A DNA stretch of 64,000 nt from an uncultured Clostridia bacterium (GCA_910580105.1 CAJTWN010000003.1:1-64000), one strand, 5' to 3'. Counted from the first letter of the stretch, positions 42,067 through 50,469 are shown. Notes: generated by a model from the letters alone, not told the origin. Program-made: numbers and translations.

Positions 42067-43992
42067 ATGATAAGAAAACATACCTTTACCATGAAAATTT
42101 GTGCCCTGCTGCTTTGCACAGCCGTTGCAATTGCATGTTTTTACGCTCCGGAAGAAACGCCGGTATCCGCCGAATACGATGAACTTCGCGGTGTATGGAT
42201 TTCAACGGTTGCAAACATCGACTATCCGTCCAGGCAGACCACCAGTTCGGACACTCTGAAAGCCGAACTCTCTGCAATCATTAAAAATGCAAATGCTATG
42301 GGATTTAACTCTATTTTCTTTCAGGTACGTCCGGCCAGTGACGCTCTGTATCAATCTGATATCTTTCCCTGGTCGCGTTATCTGACCGGCACACAGGGAA
42401 CCGCACCGGACGGTGGTTTTGACCCCCTGGCCTTTGCCATTGAAGAGGCGCATAGCCGCGGAATGGAACTCCACGCATGGATCAATCCATACCGCATTAC
42501 TAATACTTCTTCTGATAATGACAAACTTGCCGCCAACAATCCGGCAGTTCTCCATCCGGAACTGGTCATCACCGACAGCAACGGCAAGATGTACTATAAC
42601 CCCGGAGATTCGGGCGCCATCGATCTCATCATCTCCGGCGCAGTCGAAATTGCCCAAAAATACAATGTAGACGGCATCCATATGGACGACTATTTTTACC
42701 CGTCCGCTTCCTTTAATGACGACGGTACCTATGCCTATTACAAAGACCAGTACCCGGACAAAGCCGCATGGCGCCGTTCAATGGTGGACACCCTGGTGCG
42801 GGAGATGGGCAAAGCCGTACACGAAGCAAAACCCAGCATTCAGTTTGGCGTCAGCCCGTCCGGCATCTGGGCAAACAGCGACACCCCGGGCGGCAGTGCA
42901 ACCAAAGGCAGCAGCTCTTACCATCAGTTATACGCAGATACCAAAGGCTGGGTGGAAAAGGGGTATCTCGACTATATCATGCCGCAGATTTACTGGAACG
43001 TTGGTTATGAAATTGCAGATTATTCCATCCTCAGCCAATGGTGGAGCGATGTCGTCTCCAATGCAAACAACGGCACCAAACTTTATATCGGCGAGGCCGC
43101 TTATAAGGCCTCTGAAGGTTCCACCGATGCCTGGAAGGGTGAAAATGGTGTCAATGAACTGAGAACCCATGTACAAATGGTTCGGGAAAATGCAAACATC
43201 TCCGGCTATTGTATGTTTACATACGGAGACTTTATCGACAGCCCCTCTTTGTACCAGCTGATGCAGGAAGTCAATGCCACGCCTGCAAACAAAATTGAAC
43301 CGGAACAGCCGACAACAGACAATCCGCCGGAGCCTACCGAGGCTCCGGTAAATTCGGAAACTCCTGCGGACAAGCCTTCGGTTCCCATTGGTGATGAAAA
43401 TGAAGGCAGTCCAAATGGTACTTATGTAAACAAATTCCTGGATTTGGACGAATACTGGTGGGCCATTGACTCTATCAACGCACTGGCTTCCCAGGGGATC
43501 ATCAAAGGACGCAGTGAAACAGAATTTGACCCGGATGCCTATATCACCAGAGCGGACAATACGGTCCTGCTGCTGCGTGTGCTCGGAAAAACAGCTGATT
43601 TTACCGATAATTTTGACGATGTATATCCCGGCACCTATTATTATAATGAAATCGGGATGGCAAAAGCCCTCGGTATTGCAACCGGTGTCGGAAACAATCT
43701 CTTTGACCCGGAACAAAAGATTCAGCGCCAGGATATGGCCACCCTTGCATACCGGGTTTTGAGCCAGGAAAAACTCCTGACCGCCATTCCCAACACAGCA
43801 ATTTTGAATCAGTTCAGCGATAAAAACGCCATGTACTTCTATGCACAGCAGCCTATAGCCGCCTGTGTAGAGGCCGGACTGATGAGCGGTTACGGGGACG
43901 GCACCATCAATCCCCGCGGTTATGCAACCCGTCTGGAAGTTGCGCTTTTCATCCACCGCATTCAGCAGCTGATCCAGCCGGTGTCGCTTTGA
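42067..43992 (+). CDS. Secreted GHL10 (DUF187) hydrolase with C-terminal SLH domains
   Basis: A 641-residue cell-surface protein. Signal peptide 1-35; residues about 38-395 are a glycosyl hydrolase-like 10 domain (ELRGVWISTVANIDYPS, FFQVRPASDALY, WINPYRI, GIHMDDYFYP, GVSPSGIWAN, YIMPQIYWNVG), the fold of B. subtilis YngK. A Pro/Glu/Thr linker leads to three SLH repeats (about 455-640: YWWAIDSINALASQGIIKG, DVYPGTYYYNEIGMAKALGIA, FSDKNAMYFYAQQPIAACVEAG). AAAGGAG lies 7 nt before the ATG. Such domains are thought to act on peptidoglycan or glycans; the true substrate is unknown. Confidence 0.9.
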   Translation: MIRKHTFTMKICALLLCTAVAIACFYAPEETPVSAEYDELRGVWISTVANIDYPSRQTTSSDTLKAELSAIIKNANAMGFNSIFFQVRPASDALYQSDIFPWSRYLTGTQGTAPDGGFDPLAFAIEEAHSRGMELHAWINPYRITNTSSDNDKLAANNPAVLHPELVITDSNGKMYYNPGDSGAIDLIISGAVEIAQKYNVDGIHMDDYFYPSASFNDDGTYAYYKDQYPDKAAWRRSMVDTLVREMGKAVHEAKPSIQFGVSPSGIWANSDTPGGSATKGSSSYHQLYADTKGWVEKGYLDYIMPQIYWNVGYEIADYSILSQWWSDVVSNANNGTKLYIGEAAYKASEGSTDAWKGENGVNELRTHVQMVRENANISGYCMFTYGDFIDSPSLYQLMQEVNATPANKIEPEQPTTDNPPEPTEAPVNSETPADKPSVPIGDENEGSPNGTYVNKFLDLDEYWWAIDSINALASQGIIKGRSETEFDPDAYITRADNTVLLLRVLGKTADFTDNFDDVYPGTYYYNEIGMAKALGIATGVGNNLFDPEQKIQRQDMATLAYRVLSQEKLLTAIPNTAILNQFSDKNAMYFYAQQPIAACVEAGLMSGYGDGTINPRGYATRLEVALFIHRIQQLIQPVSL

Positions 43993-44090
43993 TGAAACGC
44001 TTATTTTAAACAGGTCATCATGATATAAAACTCTGCGCATCAGGCAGATACCGCTTTGATGAAATCTCTGCGGTGCAGAAAAACAGGATA

Positions 44091-44122
44091 AAAACCTCAC
44101 GATCAAGATCGTGAGGTTTTTT
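44091..44122 (+). terminator. Terminator after the GHL10-SLH gene
   Basis: 14-bp stem (44091-44104 with 44107-44120) and a run of T; about 100 nt after the stop. Confidence 0.8.
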
Positions 44123-44448
44123 GTATGTTCGTTTTCACATTGCCTGCAAGTTCATAAATCATATTGTCATTTCCGCAAACACCAATGATCTCCTCATTTC
44201 CTTTCTGCCTAATTGTTTTTAAAATAGCTGCACAAAATATTACCTATTGGGTTGTTTATTTTTGTTATAACACCACCCGGTGTGTTATGTCAATAATGAT
44301 ATAATAATTTTGAATCAAATTAGAGGTGTTTATGTTTAATTTCAAATTGGTCTTAAAAATCAACCCAATTGTGCAATAGTTGTATTTTCAAGTTGTTGGA
44401 TTTTCCCATAAAATGCTGTATAATAAAATTATGGAAGGCATGATATAT
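44123..44448. other. AT-rich gap at the edge of an accessory patch
   Basis: No gene seen. One short palindrome (ACACCACCCGGTGTGT, about 44271-44286) lies near the middle. Confidence 0.4.
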
Positions 44449-44641
44449 ATGTTTGAATACTATGAAGATTTTGTTGACTTTATTGGCAATAGGTTACCAT
44501 CCCTTCGCAAACAAAAAAATATATCCGCTCGTGATATGCACCTATCTTTAGGACAGCAGAAAGATCATCAATCATATTGAAAATAAAAGAAATATGCCCT
44601 CGGTTCTCGTGTCAATTTCTTATTTTTTGCATTTTGGATAA
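44449..44641 (+). pseudogene. Broken XRE-type helix-turn-helix regulator
   Basis: The reading frame starts MFEYYEDFVDFIGNRLPS then LRKQKNISARDMHLSLGQ, the first helices of an XRE regulator, but stops at 44580. In the +1 frame it continues KIINHIENKRNMPS and ends at 44639. One net frameshift around 44555-44565 therefore splits the DNA-binding domain, and the C-terminus is missing too. Confidence 0.65.
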
Positions 44642-44740
44642 ATTTGACCGATTGATATATCTTATTTTAACAAATATGTCACAAAAAAATACAAAAATAT
44701 ATTATATACTAAATATAACTCAAAAAAGGGAGGAAAAGAA

Positions 44741-45067
44741 ATGAACTTTGAAGACTATATGAACCGGGTGGAGATAACGCACATTGCAGACTATATTCTA
44801 TATGGTGTAGAGAGCTTCAGTACACCGTCAAAAAAGAGTTATGAACAGAGGCTAAGGGAGGCGGATAAAAAAGCGCGGGCATTTTTTGAGAAACGATACT
44901 CAGACCGGAAGGAATACGATGAAATCGCAGGGTATTATGCAGAGCAGACCTATGAGTATATGAAGATATATTTTGAGATAGGCCTTTTGCTGGGAGGAAA
45001 ACTCGGGTGCGAAATACATAAGAAATTAAAAGAACTGGGCGCAGATTATGAAGGGGAAGGAAAATAG
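44741..45067 (+). CDS. Small hypothetical protein (DUF6809-like)
   Basis: A 108-residue protein, mostly helical and charged, with a single GLLLGGKLGCEI hydrophobic patch near 80-92. The pattern (VEITHIADYILYGVE, YEQRLREADKKA, FFEKRYSDRKEYDEI) resembles DUF6809, a small family found in gut Firmicutes near mobile genes; I am moderately sure. GGGAGG lies 7 nt before the ATG. Function unknown. It lies between two broken DNA-binding proteins, and its stop overlaps the would-be start of the second. Confidence 0.65.
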   Translation: MNFEDYMNRVEITHIADYILYGVESFSTPSKKSYEQRLREADKKARAFFEKRYSDRKEYDEIAGYYAEQTYEYMKIYFEIGLLLGGKLGCEIHKKLKELGADYEGEGK

Positions 45068-45183
45068 GAAAAAAGATAGATAGAAAACCGGGAGTAGAAG
45101 AAAAGATACGATACTGTTCAATCCGTATACCGGAAGAATTACTGGAGAAGGTACGGTATGCAAGCTCGACTGGGGCCGCTTAA
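45064..45183 (+). pseudogene. Remnant of a ribbon-helix-helix protein
   Basis: Reads GKKIDRKPGVEEKIRYCSIR and IPEELLEKVRYASSTGAA, then stop: a typical Arc/MetJ-type beta strand and first helix with the second helix lost. The expected start codon is ATA (45064-45066) after GAAGGGGAAGG, so initiation is probably also lost. It overlaps the preceding gene's stop by 4 nt. Confidence 0.5.
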
Positions 45184-45281
45184 TGTACATGCAAATTCTC
45201 CGTATATTACAAAAATATATATAAAACTTTGAAAAGGAACATGGCCCCATTGATTAACATCTATGCACCGATTAAAGGCAG

Positions 45282-45313
45282 AAAAGACAGCACGAAATGT
45301 GCTGTCTTTTCTT
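45282..45313 (+). terminator. Terminator, first of a near-identical pair
   Basis: 12-bp stem AAAAGACAGCAC (45282-45293) with GTGCTGTCTTTT (45299-45310), then CTTG. The same stem recurs at 45729. Confidence 0.75.
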
Positions 45314-45386
45314 GTTTTGCAGATTTATTTTTATCAAAACTGTATTCTCTATTGTTTTCAAGTTGGTTACAATTCAGGCAAAGACA

Positions 45387-45415
45387 TTGTCAAATAAAGT
45401 CGAATATGTTAATAT
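45387..45415 (+). promoter_or_regulatory. Promoter of the toxin mRNA
   Basis: TTGTCA (45387-45392), 17-nt spacer, TAATAT (45410-45415). Start predicted near 45422, giving a 75-nt structured leader. Confidence 0.6.
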
Positions 45416-45443
45416 AAAAAAACAGATGGAAGGAAATTGAAGA

Positions 45444-45625
45444 GCGGTTAACCACCTCAAAAGAAATCATTTGATTTCAGAATGGAGGTGATGCTGATGG
45501 GAAATACAATACTGAAAGTAATTGTATCAATCATTATATTTTTAATGATTGTATCCACAACGACAAAATAGCCGCCCTCATCCAAAAGCGTGCGGCTATT
45601 TCAAAGTACCATTTTGGTTAACCGC
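45444..45625. repeat. Long-range inverted repeat enclosing the toxin ORF
   Basis: GCGGTTAACC (45444-45453) in the 5' leader is the exact complement of GGTTAACCGC (45616-45625) in the 3' region. A 5'-3' fold would hide the ribosome binding site in the full-length mRNA, as in known type I toxins. A small stem (GAAATCA, 45463-45469, with TGATTTC, 45472-45478) lies just before the ribosome binding site. Confidence 0.65.
45497..45571 (+). CDS. Small hydrophobic peptide, probable type I toxin
   Basis: A 24-residue peptide (MGNTILKVIVSIIIFLMIVS TTTK in two parts: a 16-residue membrane span and a polar basic end). GGAGGTG lies 6 nt before this ATG; two in-frame ATGs further upstream overlap the ribosome binding site. 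It resembles holin-like toxins of type I toxin-antitoxin systems such as TxpA or BsrG, in size and layout rather than in sequence. Its stop is embedded in the terminator of an antisense RNA on the other strand. If made in excess it should insert in the membrane. Confidence 0.65.
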   Translation: MGNTILKVIVSIIIFLMIVSTTTK

Positions 45626-45645
45626 AAAGCGGCGACCTTTCATCT
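45561..45645 (-). ncRNA. Probable antisense antitoxin RNA
   Basis: Starting at a perfect promoter on the minus strand (start near 45645), an 85-nt transcript would cover the toxin gene's 3' region, including the 3' arm of the long-range repeat and the last toxin codons. It ends at a 9-bp stem (45567-45575 with 45592-45600) followed on this strand by TTTTG. Pairing would mark the toxin mRNA for degradation. Confidence 0.65.
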
Positions 45646-45651
45646 GTTTTT

Positions 45652-45680
45652 ATTATATCCATTTTTTATAGTTTTGTCAA
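45652..45680 (-). promoter_or_regulatory. Perfect consensus promoter of the antisense RNA
   Basis: TTGACA (45680-45675), 17-nt spacer, TATAAT (45657-45652): 12 of 12 consensus positions, with no ORF behind it. Confidence 0.85.
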
Positions 45681-45728
45681 GAGGTAGTGCGGAAAAGAAA
45701 GCCAATTGGCCTTATCCACGACAGGCAA

Positions 45729-45759
45729 AAAAGACAGCACATTTTGTGCTGTCTTTTCT
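45729..45759. terminator. Terminator, second of a near-identical pair
   Basis: Same 12-bp stem as at 45282 (45729-45740 with 45746-45757) with a different loop. It is placed after the spoIIQ-like gene on the minus strand and after the toxin cassette on the plus strand. Confidence 0.75.
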
Positions 45760-45792
45760 TATATAAAAAAACATCTCATAATAAAAGATGTT

Positions 45793-46647
45793 TTATGCCG
45801 CATCCTCTGCCGATTGCATATCGGGAAGATAGCGAGTGGGGTCTACGGTCTTTTCATTGACCGTGATTTCAAAGTGGAGATGGGGCGTTTCCACAATTTC
45901 CAAGGTTGCAGTGGAACCTATTTTCCCAATGACATCCCCCATTTTGACCTCCTGGCCCTCCTGCACCATCGGCGTTTCCGAAAGGTTTCCATACAGGGTT
46001 TTTACATTGTTACCGTGGTCAATCACCACCATCGCGCCCAGCATCCCGCTGTTCACCACCATTTCTACCTTACCGTCTGCGGCGGCCTTAACCTCTGTAT
46101 CATTTTCTGCCGCCAGGTCCAACCCTTCATGTACACGCCAATCCTGCATTGTTTCAGAATAAATCAGTGCATCGCCGGAAAATGCCTTGGTCACATTTCC
46201 TTCCACGGGTTTCATGAAAGCAAGATCAATTTCAGGTACATCCTCATCCGCAGTTTCTCCGGCTGTTCCTTCTGCCGCATCCGCCGATGCAGAAGGCACC
46301 GCTTCGCCTGCTGTTGTCTTTGCCTCTGCTGTGGCTGTAGCTGTGGCCGCCGGCTTTGCAGACGAAGTTGCATCTGCTGCCGCCATGCCGGATTCTTGTT
46401 TGGAGTCTTTTTTTCCTTCGTTTTCAGGGAGCCGCTGTGCGTTTGCCGGCACGGAATCATTCCCGGATTCATTGACAGCCTCTTCCCATGCGTTTTGGTC
46501 AAAGGTCTTATCCGCTCTTTCATCCGCCGGCAGAATCATGTTCATAACCACCGAAATTACGGCAACTGCCAAAGCAACCGCAATGGTAACAAACAGTCCG
46601 CGTTTTACCAATGTGTTTTTCTTTGCTTCATTTTTTTGATCACTCAC
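45793..46647 (-). CDS. M23 (LytM) peptidase, SpoIIQ-like
   Basis: A 284-residue membrane-anchored peptidase. One N-terminal membrane helix (17-38), a long Ala/Thr/Glu-rich linker (40-140), and a C-terminal LytM domain with the zinc ligands His173 and Asp177 (VHEGLDLAA) and the HxH pair His256 and His258 (PHLHFEI), all present, so it should be active as in clostridial SpoIIQ. The architecture fits SpoIIQ, which works in the forespore-mother cell channel, but general wall hydrolases look alike. The start is GTG after GAGGTGAG. Confidence 0.8.
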   Translation of the reverse strand: MSDQKNEAKKNTLVKRGLFVTIAVALAVAVISVVMNMILPADERADKTFDQNAWEEAVNESGNDSVPANAQRLPENEGKKDSKQESGMAAADATSSAKPAATATATAEAKTTAGEAVPSASADAAEGTAGETADEDVPEIDLAFMKPVEGNVTKAFSGDALIYSETMQDWRVHEGLDLAAENDTEVKAAADGKVEMVVNSGMLGAMVVIDHGNNVKTLYGNLSETPMVQEGQEVKMGDVIGKIGSTATLEIVETPHLHFEITVNEKTVDPTRYLPDMQSAEDAA

Positions 46648-46728
46648 TTATCTCACCTCATGAGAAAGTATTACCAGAAATGCACACATTATACATTCAA
46701 AACCAACCCAAAACAGATAAAAAACTGA

Positions 46729-46756
46729 AAAAGCCTTTCCAATCGGAAAGGCTTTT
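46729..46756 (-). terminator. Terminator of the antiporter operon
   Basis: Perfect 12-bp stem (46729-46740 with 46745-46756), 3 nt after the antiporter stop on the minus strand. Confidence 0.75.
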
Positions 46757-46759
46757 GAT

Positions 46760-47713
46760 TCAGCGCATAAAGATATAAAACATATAGGCTGCGTAACACA
46801 ATACCATGAATATACCCATCGGACGATTGATTTTCTTTGTAAAAAGCGAACTCATATAGACAATAAGCGCCAGTACAATAAAGACAAGCATATCATAAAT
46901 GGCATTCATTCCGACCAACATTGGCCGGACGACAGAGGCAAGGCCCAATACGAACAAAATGTTAAACACATTCGAGCCAATCACATTCCCGACAGCAATG
47001 TCCGTCTCGCCCTTCCGTGCCGCCACGATACTGGTCACAAGTTCCGGCAGTGAGGTTCCCAAAGCCACCACTGTAAGGCCAATAACCGTTTCGCTTACAC
47101 CGGCGGCGCGGGCAATAAACTTACTGCAGTCCACCACCAGCTGTCCGCCCAAAATAATCCCCGCAAGGCCAAAAACCAGCAGCAGCGTACTGATCCAAAG
47201 GCGCCGTTCCTTTTCTTCCTCTATCATCGGCGGCGTACCATTCAGTCCGTCTTTGACATTGAAATACATAAAGATGCAGAAGAACAACAGCAGGATAATT
47301 CCATCACTCCGGGAAATCATCATAGCTTCAGCGCCGGAGCTCCTGTCCAGACAAAGGGCGGCAAGGGCAATAACGATAAGAATTGAGAATGGAAAATCCC
47401 GTTCAATTGCAATTTTGTGTACCGGAAGGGGTTTATAAAGGGCGCAAATGCCTGCCACCATCAACAGATTAAAAATATTGGAACCAATCACATTGGAAAT
47501 CGCAATATCATTGCTTCCTTTGATTCCTGCCGCAATACTCACGGCCGCTTCCGGCGCACTGGTTCCAAAGGCCACAATGGTCATCCCGATGACCAGCGGC
47601 GGAATTTTGAAACGGCGTGCAAAATCACTTGCTCCGTCTACAAAGGCATCCGCCCCCTTAATCAACAATACAAAGCCAACAATCAAAAATAATATCCGAA
47701 TAAATAATGCCAT
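46760..47713 (-). CDS. Calcium/sodium antiporter (CaCA family, YrbG-like)
   Basis: A 317-residue membrane protein with ten hydrophobic helices in two inverted halves. Each half has the ion-binding alpha repeat: VAFGTSAPEAAVSIAAG near 47-63 with NVIGSNIFNLLM after it, and VALGTSLPELVTSIVA near 205-220 with NVIGSNVFNILF. This is the signature of sodium/calcium exchangers. It lies 17 nt after the PAP2 gene and may be part of the same operon. Start ATG follows TTTAGGAGATAAAA. Confidence 0.92.
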   Translation of the reverse strand: MALFIRILFLIVGFVLLIKGADAFVDGASDFARRFKIPPLVIGMTIVAFGTSAPEAAVSIAAGIKGSNDIAISNVIGSNIFNLLMVAGICALYKPLPVHKIAIERDFPFSILIVIALAALCLDRSSGAEAMMISRSDGIILLLFFCIFMYFNVKDGLNGTPPMIEEEKERRLWISTLLLVFGLAGIILGGQLVVDCSKFIARAAGVSETVIGLTVVALGTSLPELVTSIVAARKGETDIAVGNVIGSNVFNILFVLGLASVVRPMLVGMNAIYDMLVFIVLALIVYMSSLFTKKINRPMGIFMVLCYAAYMFYIFMR

Positions 47714-47730
47714 TTTTATCTCCTAAATTT

Positions 47731-48279
47731 TTATTTTCTCTGAAGTACAGGTATCTTTTCCACCAGCCAGCGGGCTGTCCATGCAAATAGAATCCCCAAA
47801 AGCACCCCGGCCAATACATCTGTGGGGAAATGCACCATAAGATACATCCTCGAAAATGCGACCAGCCCTGCCAGGACAAGGGCGGCGGTTCCCATTTTCC
47901 GATTGCCGAAAAAGATACAACATGCCGCGGCAAAAGAAGACACCGTATGGGCCGACGGGAATGAGTGATCCCCCGGCGGCGCAAGCAAAAGAACAACCGA
48001 AGGATCCACCGCAAAGGGACGCGACCGGGCGGCCAAAGGTTTTATCATTCCATTGACAATCAAAAGGCCGAGCAAAAGCGCAGCCGCCGACATCAAACCA
48101 TATCTCCGGTACCGCTTGCTGAACAACATACAAAGTGTAAAAACAATCCAAATGATACCGCCATCACCAAGTCTTGTGATCCCCAGCATCACAACATCCA
48201 TCCAATCACAGCGCATAAAATCAAGCGCCTGCAAAAAGACAAGTTCCGCCTGGCTGACGGCCTGCCAAAATGTCTCCAT
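47731..48279 (-). CDS. PAP2-family phosphatase
   Basis: A 182-residue membrane phosphatase, perhaps an undecaprenyl pyrophosphate or phosphatidylglycerophosphate phosphatase. The three PAP2 motifs are present: KPLAARSRP near 84, PSAHTVSS near 117 (PSAH in place of the usual PSGH), and SRMYLMVHFPTDV near 149. About five membrane helices. The ATG at 48279 begins 1 nt after the reductase stop (translational coupling); the longer ORF upstream overlaps that gene and is rejected. Confidence 0.85.
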   Translation of the reverse strand: METFWQAVSQAELVFLQALDFMRCDWMDVVMLGITRLGDGGIIWIVFTLCMLFSKRYRRYGLMSAAALLLGLLIVNGMIKPLAARSRPFAVDPSVVLLLAPPGDHSFPSAHTVSSFAAACCIFFGNRKMGTAALVLAGLVAFSRMYLMVHFPTDVLAGVLLGILFAWTARWLVEKIPVLQRK

Positions 48280-48280
48280 C

Positions 48281-48913
48281 TCAGCGGATATAGTTGGTCT
48301 TGATTTTTGCCTCGACCACAGGCATAGCAACCCCATTCTCTCTCCCTGCAGAAATAGACCGAAGAATCCATGCCATATTCCGGCCAAGCTGCCGCATGGT
48401 CTGCATCCCCTCTTCGTCCTGCACCACTTCTTCCGGCGTATTGCCATGAACCATGTTCCAGTAATTCGATGAAATCAATGGCATATTGCAGATGGTTGCG
48501 TACTTATTCAACTGATCAAGGGCCGCAGATGCGCCGCCCCGCCGACAACTGGCAACAGATGCCGCCGGTTTAAAAGCCATCAGGCTTCCGCCCGCATAGA
48601 ACATCCGGTCAAGAAAGGCGGTGACTGCACCGCTGGCAGATGCGTAATGCACCGGCGTCCCAAAAATAAATCCATCCGCTTTCTCTGCCTTATCGAGGGC
48701 GGCATTCACTCCGTCATCATCTCCGAAGACACAACGCTTATTTCCTGCTTTTGCACAGCCGCCGCAGCCGATACATCCGCGCACCGGTTTCGCGCCGACC
48801 CAAAAAATTTCCGTCTCAATTCCATTCTTCTGCAATTCCTCTGCCGCCGCCAAAAGAGCCGTATATGTACATCCCTCTTTCTTCGGACTTCCATTGATTA
48901 ATAAAACCTTCAT
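48281..48913 (-). CDS. NADPH-dependent FMN reductase / flavodoxin-fold protein
   Basis: A 210-residue flavoprotein. It starts MKVLLINGSPKKEGCTYTAL, the FMN phosphate loop, then has CIGCGGCAKAGNKRC at about 54-68, a four-cysteine pattern that is common in clostridial iron-sulfur flavoproteins, then TPVHYASASGAVTAFLDR and SCRRGGA. I infer an FMN-dependent oxidoreductase, possibly carrying a cluster. TTGGAG lies 10 nt before the ATG at 48913; coupled to the PAP2 gene downstream. Confidence 0.85.
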   Translation of the reverse strand: MKVLLINGSPKKEGCTYTALLAAAEELQKNGIETEIFWVGAKPVRGCIGCGGCAKAGNKRCVFGDDDGVNAALDKAEKADGFIFGTPVHYASASGAVTAFLDRMFYAGGSLMAFKPAASVASCRRGGASAALDQLNKYATICNMPLISSNYWNMVHGNTPEEVVQDEEGMQTMRQLGRNMAWILRSISAGRENGVAMPVVEAKIKTNYIR

Positions 48914-48964
48914 TCTTGCATCGCTCCAATCTAATAAGATTCTTTTCAAAACAGATGTATGGAT

Positions 48965-49135
48965 TTATAGAAGAGAATATTCCAAACATTCACAATGAAC
49001 CCGGCTTCCCTCCTCCACACCATCGGGCAAAAGTGCCATGGCCACCGGAAAAGTTTCTCCATCCCCGTCCGTACATTCACAAAGGATACCATAATCACCT
49101 TCAATCCTTATCACAAGATAATCTTTAGGCTCCAT
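48965..49135 (-). CDS. DUF3006-like small protein
   Basis: A 56-residue protein (MEPKDYLVIRIEGDYGILCE beginning), with an ALLPDGVEEGSRV segment that fits DUF3006, a tiny beta-barrel family often found beside ComEC-like hydrolases; none is near here. AGGAGGAAGGACAG before the ATG at 49135 fixes the start. It precedes the flavin reductase gene by 51 nt on the same strand. Function unknown. Confidence 0.7.
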   Translation of the reverse strand: MEPKDYLVIRIEGDYGILCECTDGDGETFPVAMALLPDGVEEGSRVHCECLEYSLL

Positions 49136-49510
49136 CTGTCCTTCCTCCTCACCTGTCTGTTGTACTTTCTGCCTCATCACATAAAGCATCCCTGTTTCAT
49201 CCTCTGCAACAGAAACGCCGCAGCATACTGCGAAGTTATTTCATATAATATTTTATAGGGATCAAACGTTCCGCATTCATTTTTATTATAACCTAAACTT
49301 TTCCAAAATTCAATAGAATCCTCTTGAACTTTTCCGCATATTGGGGTAATATAAAAGAAACAATGATTTTCTACAAATCCCTGCTAATCTGAAGTTATGG
49401 TATATCCGGCGGAGACTGCTCCTCAAAAGCGCCGCCAAAAATCTTTCATATGAAAAATTTAAAATCTTGCACAATAGAAAAAAGAATTTTACAAAAAAGG
49501 AGAATAAAAC
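49136..49510. other. Intergenic region between divergent genes
   Basis: About 375 bp, AT-rich near 49250-49300 and 49440-49500. No gene or strong hairpin seen; it should contain promoters in both directions, but none is convincing by eye. Confidence 0.35.
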
Positions 49511-49882
49511 ATGAACTTTCGATTTACCCACAACAATTTTAACGTCATTGATCTGAACCGCTCCCTTGCCTTCTATGCAGAAGCCCTGAACCTCAAAGAA
49601 GTACGCCGTATTGAACCTGATGACGGCAGTTTTATCATTGTCTATCTGGGTGACGGCGTGACCGAGCATTGTCTTGAACTGACTTGGCTGCGGGATTGGG
49701 AAAAAGACCACTATGACCTTGGCGATAATGAATTCCACCTGGCCCTGCACACCGATGACTTTGAGAAAGCCCTTGAAAAACACAAAAAAATGGGGTGTGT
49801 ATGCTTTGAAAACACCGACATGGGGATTTACTTTATCAATGATCCTGACGGCTATTGGATAGAAATTCTCCCCGCAAAATAA
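49511..49882 (+). CDS. gloA: Glyoxalase I-like VOC protein
   Basis: A 123-residue VOC-fold metalloenzyme similar to lactoylglutathione lyase (methylglyoxal detoxification). It has two beta-alpha-beta-beta-beta halves: FRFTHNNFNVIDLNRSLAFY at the start and FHLALHTDDFEKALEKHKK later. Likely metal ligands are His6, Glu in CLELTW, His in FHLALH and Glu in YWIEILP. Clostridia usually lack glutathione, so the thiol cofactor may differ. Stop is followed by a bidirectional terminator. Confidence 0.85.
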   Translation: MNFRFTHNNFNVIDLNRSLAFYAEALNLKEVRRIEPDDGSFIIVYLGDGVTEHCLELTWLRDWEKDHYDLGDNEFHLALHTDDFEKALEKHKKMGCVCFENTDMGIYFINDPDGYWIEILPAK

Positions 49883-49960
49883 GGCCTCTTTTGTCATCGT
49901 TGAAGCAAGAAAAATAAATCTTTGTGACACTATCCATACCATATAAAAAGCTGAAATAAG

Positions 49961-49997
49961 AAAAGGGCAGATACAGTTTATTGTATCTGCTCTTTTT
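49961..49997. terminator. Terminator shared by convergent genes
   Basis: An 11-bp stem (49965-49975 with 49982-49992, one G-U pair) with flanking A and T runs; it overlaps the last codons of the YbaK-like gene. Confidence 0.65.
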
Positions 49998-50469
49998 CTT
50001 CCTGCCAATCCTTGCAGACATCCACCCAATCCACAAAATCTGTATACTGCTCCAATTCAGCAATGGTCATTTCCACCGCGCTGTTGCTGCTTCCGCAGGC
50101 AGGGAACACCGTTTGAAAACGCCGGAGAGACACATCCAGATAAATCTCAACACCATCTAAAACTGCAAAGGGACAGACGCCGCCCACCGCATGGCCGACC
50201 AGCTGTTCAGCCTCATCCGGCGTGAGCATCTTTGCTTTTTGCCCAAACACCCCTTTGAACTTCCTGTTCTCCACCCGGGCATCGCCGGCGGCAACAATCA
50301 GAACCGCCTTTCCATCCACCATAAATGACAACGTTTTTGCAATCCGCCGGGGCGCACAGCCCAAAGCCTCTGCCGCCTGCGTCACCGTTGCTGATGACAC
50401 GGGGAATTCCAAAATCCGGTCTGCGATCCCCAGTGTTTCAAAATATGTGCGTACACGTTCTATGGCCAT
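49978..50469 (-). CDS. YbaK/ProX-type aminoacyl-tRNA deacylase
   Basis: A 163-residue member of the YbaK/INS superfamily, which hydrolyses wrongly charged aminoacyl-tRNA (for example Cys- or Ala-tRNA-Pro). Typical strings: RRIAKTLSFMVDGKAVLIVAAGD near 45-67, LTPDEAEQLVGHAVGGVCPF near 80-100 with the conserved GGVCPF loop, and a C-terminal AEMT-like VEMTIAEL. TTGGAGG lies 8 nt before the ATG at 50469. The exact misacylated substrate is not evident. Confidence 0.85.
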   Translation of the reverse strand: MAIERVRTYFETLGIADRILEFPVSSATVTQAAEALGCAPRRIAKTLSFMVDGKAVLIVAAGDARVENRKFKGVFGQKAKMLTPDEAEQLVGHAVGGVCPFAVLDGVEIYLDVSLRRFQTVFPACGSSNSAVEMTIAELEQYTDFVDWVDVCKDWQEEKEQIQ

